Origin: Paracoccaceae bacterium
Lineage (GTDB): Bacteria; Pseudomonadota; Alphaproteobacteria; Rhodobacterales; Rhodobacteraceae
Assembly (NCBI GenBank): GCA_028097405.1
Contig: JAOHEK010000019.1
Coordinates: 1 to 59,458, forward strand
Length of the DNA stretch: 59,458 bases
Reading direction: 5' to 3'
The notes beneath the pieces are model-generated. The model was not told where the DNA came from, searched no databases, and saw only the letters and a program-made list of their open reading frames with translations. Positions 53,240-59,458 of this stretch are shown here, piece by piece (position 1 is the first letter of the stretch; every line of letters starts with the position of its first letter). A program made the position numbers and the translations under genes.

Positions 53240-54123
53240 CAGACACAAACGTCATGTATCCACGCAAGCCCAAGCGGATCACCGGCCGGTCGATTGCGGT
53301 GCTGGTGTTCCTGAGCATGGCCGCAATGTTCTTTTGCGTGCCGCTTTACGTGTTGATTGTCACGTCATTTAAGGAAATGGATCAGATTCGCGAAGGTGCG
53401 ATGTTTTCGCTGCCCACAAAGTGGACCCTTGAGGCCTGGCATTTCGCTTGGTTCGAGGCCTGTTCAGGTCTCAACTGTAGTGGCCTTCGCGCGGGCTTTT
53501 GGAATTCCGTTGTCATCCTTGTTCCATCACTCACCGCGTCCATCGCCCTGTCGATGGTGACCGGATATGCGCTGGCGCTATGGGATGTGAAATGGGCAGG
53601 GCCGTTCCTGTTCGTCCTGTTTCTTTGCGCCTTTGTGCCGTTTCAGATCATCATGTATCCGCTGATCCGCCTGACGGTCACCATGGGGATATACGGCTCG
53701 ACCACAGCGATTGCATTTGTTCATACAGTCCTTGCGATGCCGATCCTGACGCTGATTTTCCGCAACTTTTACAAGGATATCCCGCCAGAACTCATCAAGG
53801 CCGCGATCATGGATTCCGGCTCGTTCTGGCGGATATTCGTCGAGATCATCCTGCCGATGTCGGGCAACATCCTGATCGTTGTGCTGATCTTGCAGATCAC
53901 GTCGATCTGGAACGACTACTTGATTGGGGTGACCTTTGGCGGGCTCGGCACCAAACCCATGACTGTGCACCTCGCCAATATGGTGACCGTTTCGACGGGC
54001 ACCGTCTCATACAACGTCAACATGGCCGCTGCCTTGCTGACCGCCATTCCGCCACTGGTGATCTACTTTGTACTGGGCAAGTTCTTTGTTCAGGGCATCG
54101 CCGCCGGCGCAATCAAAGGATAG
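53236..54123 (+). CDS. carbohydrate ABC permease 2 (MalG-like)
   Basis: Start is the ATG at 53236 that overlaps permease 1; the longer frame from 52933 is a shadow. The 295-aa protein has six spans and the EAA loop IKAAIMDSGSFWRIFVEIILPM. Pairs with permease 1. Four nt before the ATPase gene. Confidence 0.92.
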   Translation: MTDTNVMYPRKPKRITGRSIAVLVFLSMAAMFFCVPLYVLIVTSFKEMDQIREGAMFSLPTKWTLEAWHFAWFEACSGLNCSGLRAGFWNSVVILVPSLTASIALSMVTGYALALWDVKWAGPFLFVLFLCAFVPFQIIMYPLIRLTVTMGIYGSTTAIAFVHTVLAMPILTLIFRNFYKDIPPELIKAAIMDSGSFWRIFVEIILPMSGNILIVVLILQITSIWNDYLIGVTFGGLGTKPMTVHLANMVTVSTGTVSYNVNMAAALLTAIPPLVIYFVLGKFFVQGIAAGAIKG

Positions 54124-54127
54124 CCCC

Positions 54128-55228
54128 ATGCCAAGCGTTTCTTTCGAGCATATCGTGAAACGTTTCGGTGCCGTCACGGTTCTGGACGGGCTCAACCTGA
54201 CCGTCGAAAAAGGGGATTTCCTTGTGCTGCTTGGCCCATCGGGCTGCGGCAAGACCACCTTGCTGAACCTTCTCGCGGGCCTGCTTGACGTCTCTTCGGG
54301 GCGGATCATGATCGGGGACCGCGACGTGACCGAGCTTGATCCAAAGGATCGCGGGCTGGCGATGGTATTCCAGTCCTACGCGCTTTACCCCACGAAAACA
54401 GTCGAGGGCAATCTGCGGTTCGGCCTGTCGGCGCGCAAGCTGCCCAAGGCCGAGGCCGACGCGCGGGTGACATGGGCGTCCGAGTTGCTGCAACTCACCC
54501 CGCTGATGCGGCGCAAACCGTCAGAGCTGTCGGGCGGTCAACGCCAGCGCGTGGCCATCGGGCGGGCATTGGTGAAACACGCCGATGTGCTTTTGTTTGA
54601 CGAGCCATTGTCAAATCTGGACGCCAAGCTGCGCACTGAAATGCGGCTTGAGATCAAAAAACTGCACGACACGCTTAGCCCGACTGTTGTCTATGTCACT
54701 CACGATCAGATTGAGGCCATGACAATGGCAACCAAGATCGCGATCATGAACGGCGGCGAGATCCAGCAATTTGGCACCCCGGACGAGGTCTACGAGAACC
54801 CGGCCAATCTGTTTGTTGCCAGCTTTATCGGCTCGCCTGCGATGAACCTCACGAACGCGCGTTTCCGGATCACGGACGGATCGCCCGGGGCAATGTTCGA
54901 TAACGGCACAAAAATGGATTTGACGGGCTATGATTTCGTCAGCACGCCGCAGGACGGTGACGCCATTGCCGTCGGTATGCGCCCGGAACACTTTTTGATT
55001 GATACGCAGGGCACCCAACAAAGCCATTCGGCGTTTGACCTGACCGTAAAGATGGTCGAACGAACCGGCTCTGATGCTCTCATTTCGCTCGAATTCGCGG
55101 ACGACCAGCTGTTCGTTCGCGCCGAGCCAGACAGGGCTGCCAAGACGAGACCCGGTGAAACGGTCTCGGTGCAATACCCAACAGCCAAGTTGAACCTGTT
55201 CGACGCCCGGGAGGGGCGGCGACTTTGA
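54128..55228 (+). CDS. carbohydrate ABC ATPase (MalK/UgpC type)
   Basis: Start at the ATG at 54128. The 366-aa protein has Walker A GPSGCGKTTLLN (about 37-48), Q-loop MVFQSYALYP, signature LSGGQRQRVAIGRAL, Walker B LLFDEPLSNLDAKL and the switch His VYVTHDQ. The C-terminal TOBE-like domain (residues 240-366) is typical of MalK. Overlap with neighbours is nil, 20 nt before the binding-protein gene. Confidence 0.94.
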   Translation: MPSVSFEHIVKRFGAVTVLDGLNLTVEKGDFLVLLGPSGCGKTTLLNLLAGLLDVSSGRIMIGDRDVTELDPKDRGLAMVFQSYALYPTKTVEGNLRFGLSARKLPKAEADARVTWASELLQLTPLMRRKPSELSGGQRQRVAIGRALVKHADVLLFDEPLSNLDAKLRTEMRLEIKKLHDTLSPTVVYVTHDQIEAMTMATKIAIMNGGEIQQFGTPDEVYENPANLFVASFIGSPAMNLTNARFRITDGSPGAMFDNGTKMDLTGYDFVSTPQDGDAIAVGMRPEHFLIDTQGTQQSHSAFDLTVKMVERTGSDALISLEFADDQLFVRAEPDRAAKTRPGETVSVQYPTAKLNLFDAREGRRL

Positions 55229-55248
55229 ACCTAACCGGGAGGAAAGAC

Positions 55249-56493
55249 ATGAAATTCATGAAAATCACCGCAAGCGCCGCGCTCTTGCTCGGCACATCTG
55301 CGCCCACCGCACAGGCCGAAGACCTTGTTGTATACCAGACGTGGTCGTCGCCCGCCGAAGTGGCGGCCCTTAAGGTGTTGAACGAGGCCGTCTCGGCCGA
55401 AGGCATCAACTGGATCGACATCACGATCCCGCACAACACTGGATCCAGCGTCAGCCTGCTGAACCTCGTTGTCGGCGGCCAGCCGCCCAACATCTTTTCC
55501 GAAAACAACACCGGCGTCTTTCGTGACCTGACCGAAATGGGCCTTGGCCGCGATCTGACAGAGGCGTTCACGGAAACGGGCGCGATCGACCATTTTTCTG
55601 ACGCGGTGCTCAAAGCGATCACCGTCGACGGAGAGATCCGCCAAATGCCGCTTGGCGTCCACATCGACGGAATGGTCTACTACAACATGGAGGTCGCCGC
55701 CGCTGCAGGGGTCGATCCCACATCATGGACATCGCTTGATGACATGATGGCTGATTTCGATGCGGTAACCGCCGCTGGCTATGTGCCGCTCGCGGTTGGT
55801 GCCCAGCAATGGCAGATTGGCTATCTGACCCATGCCCTGATGGGCACGCTGGCCGGGCCAGAGCTTTACGCCGGCGTCTACGGCGAGGTGCCCGATCCCG
55901 CAGCCTTTGACAGCGCAGAGGTCCGGTCTGTGTTCGAATGGTTGCGCAAATTTCAACAAGCCGCCGATGACGGTTCGGTCAACCGCGATTGGAACATGAC
56001 AACCAACAACGTCATTTCCGGTCAGGCCCTGATGCAAATTCACGGCGATTGGATGAAAGGTGAATGGCGTGCAGCGGGCAAGGAACCGGGTGTTGATTTT
56101 GGCTGTATACCGATCCCCGGCTACAAGGCCGTTGTGGTGACTGTGGATGGCTGGGGCGCGCTTGGCGGTCAGCCTGAAGCCACCGATGCTGCCATGATGC
56201 GCTTTGCCCAGATCGTCACTGACCCGACCGTCAATGCGGATTTCGCCAACGTCAAAGGGGCCACGCCGGTGCGCAATGACGTCCCGACCGACGGGATCGA
56301 CAACTGTGCCCAGCGGGTTCTTGAACTGTTGGAAGACAGCTCTCGTCAGGTCAACAACCCATCTGTCACGGTCGATTCAGACTGGCAGAATGCGATCTGG
56401 GAAGTGGCGTTCAACTTCTGGTCCGATCCGGACATGTCGGTCGATGACGCGATCGCGTCGCTGCATTCGCAGCATGACATCATCCTGAACTAA
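55249..56493 (+). CDS. carbohydrate ABC binding protein
   Basis: Start at the ATG at 55249, after GGGAGGAAAG; an earlier start overlaps. The 414-aa protein has a Sec signal (ITASAALLLGTSAPTAQAED) and a type-1 sugar-binding fold: VLNEAVSAEGINWIDITIPHN, QMPLGVHIDGMVYYNMEVAAAAGVDP, ALMQIHGDWMKGEW. Captures the sugar for the permeases. Odd in being last, not first, of the ABC genes. A hairpin follows its stop. Confidence 0.92.
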   Translation: MKFMKITASAALLLGTSAPTAQAEDLVVYQTWSSPAEVAALKVLNEAVSAEGINWIDITIPHNTGSSVSLLNLVVGGQPPNIFSENNTGVFRDLTEMGLGRDLTEAFTETGAIDHFSDAVLKAITVDGEIRQMPLGVHIDGMVYYNMEVAAAAGVDPTSWTSLDDMMADFDAVTAAGYVPLAVGAQQWQIGYLTHALMGTLAGPELYAGVYGEVPDPAAFDSAEVRSVFEWLRKFQQAADDGSVNRDWNMTTNNVISGQALMQIHGDWMKGEWRAAGKEPGVDFGCIPIPGYKAVVVTVDGWGALGGQPEATDAAMMRFAQIVTDPTVNADFANVKGATPVRNDVPTDGIDNCAQRVLELLEDSSRQVNNPSVTVDSDWQNAIWEVAFNFWSDPDMSVDDAIASLHSQHDIILN

Positions 56494-56511
56494 GCCGCCC
56501 CTCCCTGGGCA

Positions 56512-56536
56512 GCGGTCCGCCGTGCTGGCGGGCCGC
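56512..56536 (+). terminator. hairpin after the sugar-binding gene
   Basis: GCGGTCCGCC (56512-56521) pairs with GGCGGGCCGC (56527-56536), one G-T pair, 5-nt loop. It lies 19 nt after the stop. Similar to hairpins after dctP and tctC; probable attenuator or stabiliser before the VOC gene. Confidence 0.55.
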
Positions 56537-56565
56537 ACATCAATCGTAACTGCCAAGAGGCCACC

Positions 56566-57045
56566 ATGGACACCCGCCTGCTCGATGAAGATGCCGTGAT
56601 GCAGATTTGTTTCGTCACGCATGATGCTTTGAAATCCGCCCAATGGTTCGCCGACCTAACAGGCAAGCCGCTTCCAGACGAGGGACGCGCAGCCGAACCC
56701 AGCCAAGCGCAAGCAATCTACAAAGATCAATCCGCCGAAGTCGGATGTAAGATCCGCATGTTTGCCTTTGGCAATATAGACGTGGAATTCCTCGAGCCCG
56801 GCACTGAAAAAAGCGCCTGGCGCGATCTTTTGGAACAAAAAGGCCCCGGTTGTCACCATATTGCCTTTCGCACGCGCAACCTCAAGCAAAGGGATGCCTA
56901 TCTCAAGGAAAAGGGTCACGCCCTGTTGCAACGCGGTGAATTCGACGGTGGCCACGGTCGCTATGCCTATTACGACACCGTAAAAGACCTTGGCGTGATG
57001 GTCGAACTTCTTGAATTCAACAAGGACATGGAACCACAGACATGA
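56566..57045 (+). CDS. VOC-family protein, second copy
   Basis: The 159-aa protein has the paired VOC modules, opening MQICFVTHDALKSAQWFADLTGKPL and with VEFLEPG, CHHIAFRTRNLKQRDAYLKEKGHAL and VMVELLEF. The His and Glu pattern suits a metal site. Methylmalonyl-CoA-epimerase-like by layout; substrate unknown. Its stop overlaps the isomerase start (ATGA), so the pair is coupled. Confidence 0.87.
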   Translation: MDTRLLDEDAVMQICFVTHDALKSAQWFADLTGKPLPDEGRAAEPSQAQAIYKDQSAEVGCKIRMFAFGNIDVEFLEPGTEKSAWRDLLEQKGPGCHHIAFRTRNLKQRDAYLKEKGHALLQRGEFDGGHGRYAYYDTVKDLGVMVELLEFNKDMEPQT

Positions 57046-57803
57046 CTGGCGCCAGATATCCGATCGCCTATCAACTTTATTCATCCCGCAATTTTTCGCC
57101 GCTTGAGGCCCAGTTTCCCGAACTCAAGGCGATGGGATATGACGCGATAGAGCCGTGGTTGCCCGCCTATGAGGCCGATCCGGCTGCGTTTCGCCGGGCC
57201 TTGGATGATGCCGGTCTGGCCTGTTTTGGATTTCACATGCCGCTGACCGGTTTGGCGCAAGACCCGAACCGCTACATCGACATCGCCAAGACCCTTGGCG
57301 CGTCATACATGATACCCCCGTTTGTCCCCGAAGAAGACCGCCGCCCCACTGCCGATTACTGGAAAGGCATCGGCGACATGCTCGCCCAAGGCGCACAAGC
57401 TGCTGCTGCGCATGATCTTAAAGTGCTTTGGCACAACCACGCATTCGAATATGCCCGCCTCAGCGACGGCACACGGCCCATTGATCACATTCTCGCCGCT
57501 CCCGATGTTTATTTTGAGATGGATTGCGGCTGGATCACGCGCGGTGGGGCTGATGTTGCTGCCGAGCTTGAGCGCTATGCAGACCGCATCCTTGTCATTC
57601 AAACCAAGGATATCGCACCTTTGGGGACGCAGGAAGATGACGGCTGGGCTGCGACCGGCGACGGCACGATTGACTGGCCTGCGTTGGCCCCGCTGTTTCG
57701 CAAAACCAAGGCGCATCATCTGTGCACCGAACATGACAATCCCGGTGACTGGCGGCGATTTGCAAAACGCTCGCACGACTATCTAAGATCTGTTGGCCTG
57801 TGA
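57042..57803 (+). CDS. sugar phosphate isomerase/epimerase family protein
   Basis: The 253-aa protein is an AP-endonuclease-like TIM barrel: MGYDAIEPWLPAYEADPAAFRRALDDAGLACFGFHMPL, KVLWHNHAFEYARL, FEMDCGWITRGG, DRILVIQTKDI and CTEHDNPGD, with the Glu, His and Asp that bind the metal in the family. Presumed to isomerise the imported sugar or its keto form. Last gene of the plus operon. Confidence 0.9.
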   Translation: MTGARYPIAYQLYSSRNFSPLEAQFPELKAMGYDAIEPWLPAYEADPAAFRRALDDAGLACFGFHMPLTGLAQDPNRYIDIAKTLGASYMIPPFVPEEDRRPTADYWKGIGDMLAQGAQAAAAHDLKVLWHNHAFEYARLSDGTRPIDHILAAPDVYFEMDCGWITRGGADVAAELERYADRILVIQTKDIAPLGTQEDDGWAATGDGTIDWPALAPLFRKTKAHHLCTEHDNPGDWRRFAKRSHDYLRSVGL

Positions 57804-58262
57804 TCGTCTTGGATGGATCGTAACGGTCGAGTTCATTCCCGGCTGATCGCCGCCCTTACACGTTTAGGCTGTATCCTTTCAATCCGGTCTGTGGAGAAGA
57901 ACGACCAGATTCTCAGACGTGATTGCGTCCGGCCTTTCTTTTCCCGGGATACCCTTGTTGCGCCACAGCAAGTCTAGCCCCTTGTAAGGTGTCGGCTTCA
58001 GACGCTGCGATTTTGATTGATGCCATTGCTAAAGCTCGTGGTGGACTCACGCCTATAGGCCGAAGAGATTCGGGCCATCTTAACGAATGTACCCTGACGC
58101 AAATTCTTATTCCTCACATTGGCGTGGTGCAAATTTGAAAAACGCGATGGCATCCGCATATTTGCCGTTTATGTTCATTGCAGCATCATGAACTAATGGG
58201 ATGTACCGGCTGCTTCACCCAGCAGGTTAGGCTTGGCCTATACTGCATATAGGAGAAGTAGC
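57804..58262. other. 460-bp gap before the IS110 element
   Basis: No gene recognised. A 37-codon minus frame near 58022-57912 (starting MASIKIAASEAD) has no family match. The last 100 bp upstream of the transposase contain an A/T-rich leader that may hold the IS end. A bridge RNA could be encoded on either side of an IS110 gene, but cannot be assigned by eye. Confidence 0.35.
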
Positions 58263-59321
58263 ATGGCGAAGAATGATTTTGATGAGCTGATGTCGGTTGG
58301 CGTTGATATCGGCAAAGACGTGTTTCACTTGGTTGGTTTCAATAAAGAGGGGCAGCTTGTGTTGCGTAAGAAGATTAAGCGCATGGCCTTGGTCGCGACG
58401 TTTGAGGAACTGCCCCACTGCATTGTTGGCATGGAAGCCTGCCTGAGCGCGCATTTTGTCAGTCGCACATTGCGCAGGATGGGGTTCGAGCCGCGGATCA
58501 TTCCTGCGATTTATGTGAAGCCGTTCAACAAGGGACAGAAGAACGATTACAATGATGCCGAGGCCATCGCGGAGGCCGCGCTGCGCCCCAATCTCAAAAC
58601 GGTTTCTGAGAAAACGCAGGAGCAGCTCGATCTGCAAGCTCTGCATCGCGTGCGTTCCCGGCTCGTGTCGCGGCGGACGGCGACAATGAATCAGATCCGA
58701 GCGTTTCTGATTGAACAAGGAATTACAGTTCGCAAAAGCGTGGCGGCATTGCGCACCTCGCTCCAAGCCATTCTGGACAACCGCGATGATGAGATGTCGT
58801 TGCGGATGCGCAAGCTGATCCTCGGCCTTCAGCAGGACTGGATCTGGATAGACAAGCGGATCGAGATGACCACGTCAGAGATTGAATCCGTCAGCAAAAG
58901 TGAAGCCAGCTGCCAGCGTCTGATGACTATTCCGGGCATCGGACCGATTATCTCGACCGCTGTCGTAGCCGCCGTCGGGACTGGCGAGGCCTATGATCGT
59001 GGCCGTGACTTTGCGGCCTGGCTGGGGCTCGTCCCACGTCAACACAGCACGGGTGGGCGGACCATTCTGGGTCGTATCACAAAGCGTGGCAGTCGGTATC
59101 TGCGCATGCTGTTTGTGCAGGCCGCTCAGGTCATCATGATGCGGCCAAAGAACTGGCATAAGTTTAGTTTTGGAGCATGGCTGGAAGCGGCCTCAACGCG
59201 CATGCAGCACAATAAGCTGGGCGTGGCACTTGCCAACAAACTCGCAAGGATCGCTTGGAGCGTTCTGAACTCCGGCAAATATTTTGATTGGAAAGAAAAG
59301 GAATTAGCGACTGCGATCTGA
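58263..59321 (+). CDS. IS110-family transposase (bridge-RNA type)
   Basis: Start at the ATG at 58263 (MAKNDFDELMSVGVDIGKDVFHLVGF), after AGGAGAAG; a longer frame adds ten residues. The 352-aa protein has the N-terminal DEDD RuvC-like domain (GVDIGKDVFHL, GMEACLSAHF, KNDYNDAEAIAEAAL), then a helical linker and the C-terminal Tnp domain IPGIGPIISTAVVAAVGTGEAYDRGRDFAAWLGLVPRQHSTGG and RGSRYLRMLF, holding the Ser nucleophile. Normal length and intact, so possibly active. IS110 elements are guided by a bridge RNA encoded next to the gene. Confidence 0.93.
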   Translation: MAKNDFDELMSVGVDIGKDVFHLVGFNKEGQLVLRKKIKRMALVATFEELPHCIVGMEACLSAHFVSRTLRRMGFEPRIIPAIYVKPFNKGQKNDYNDAEAIAEAALRPNLKTVSEKTQEQLDLQALHRVRSRLVSRRTATMNQIRAFLIEQGITVRKSVAALRTSLQAILDNRDDEMSLRMRKLILGLQQDWIWIDKRIEMTTSEIESVSKSEASCQRLMTIPGIGPIISTAVVAAVGTGEAYDRGRDFAAWLGLVPRQHSTGGRTILGRITKRGSRYLRMLFVQAAQVIMMRPKNWHKFSFGAWLEAASTRMQHNKLGVALANKLARIAWSVLNSGKYFDWKEKELATAI

Positions 59322-59458
59322 TCACAGCCGCACACGATGTTCGTAAACCTCAATTGTATGGAACGGAATAAGGCGCACCCAAAGTCTGAGAGCCCAGATG
59401 GTCATCATAGATCTTGGTAGTAATGAGACAGCGGCGCGTGCGTACTCCCAACAGGGCC
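59322..59458. other. right flank of the IS110 gene, likely part of the element
   Basis: The 137 bp after the stop are non-coding and contain a short stretch (AACGGAATAAGGCGCACC) like the 3' side of related IS110 elements. A bridge RNA could lie here, but the window ends too soon to see the element end. Confidence 0.35.

Noticed and set aside
57923-58138. 71-codon plus frame
   Set aside because: No ribosome site or family pattern.
1-59458. tRNA, rRNA and CRISPR arrays
   Set aside because: No cloverleaf, rRNA signature or regularly spaced repeat array was recognised.

Overview
The window looks like an alphaproteobacterial chromosome or large plasmid, most likely a marine Rhodobacteraceae (Roseobacter-group) strain. 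This is inferred from the gene families (hydantoinase-type HyuA/HyuB with a TRAP transporter, TctABC, FCD-type GntR regulators, DUF1127, DUF3010) and from a fairly GC-rich sequence. No rRNA, tRNA or CRISPR array was seen. Functions are read from motifs by eye; no search was run.

Region 1 (1-4.9 kb) reads as an immune island. It holds a TIR protein running off the left edge, a Thoeris ThsB-like TIR protein just upstream of it, a bacterial HET-domain protein, and an A/T-rich two-gene unit in which an ACT-like protein of unknown function precedes a TIR-like Rossmann protein. A decayed IS66 orfA closes the island.

Region 2 (5.1-15.4 kb) looks like one co-regulated and perhaps undescribed locus. 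A SARP-type activator (DNA-binding/BTAD, TolB_N-like, TPR) heads a tight operon with an unknown 182-aa protein, a YcaO enzyme, a TfuA partner and a secreted protein with two CxxCH haem sites. Downstream genes on the other strand encode an unknown 176-aa protein, a secreted trypsin-like protease, a lipoprotein and an M4 metalloprotease without a visible signal peptide. Two identical GCGTGAC-N4-GCGTGAC tandem heptamers (11-bp period, as expected for SARP operators) lie upstream of the protease and in the SARP divergent promoter.

Region 3 (15.7-38.1 kb) is catabolic. A GntR regulator, HyuA/HyuB and a TRAP transporter share a perfect 13-bp-arm operator. Then come a YecA/UPF0149 protein, a LysE exporter, an HxlR/SMP-30/DUF1989 set, a nonsense-mutated IS5 element, and a second GntR-linked set: tctCBA, a D-threonine-aldolase-like enzyme and a GNAT, divergent from an aconitase across an 11-bp-arm palindrome.

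Region 4 (38.4-46.7 kb) is mixed: DUF3010, a luciferase-like oxidoreductase, TetR, homocysteine methyltransferase, a flavin monooxygenase, DUF1127, a secreted small protein, a MATE exporter and an SRPBCC protein. Region 5 (47.3-57.8 kb) is a LacI-controlled carbohydrate locus with two aldo/keto reductases, cupin and VOC proteins, a TolB-like propeller, a CUT1 ABC importer and a sugar isomerase. Two near-identical palindromes with a central CG sit in its two divergent promoters. The window ends in an IS110-family transposase.
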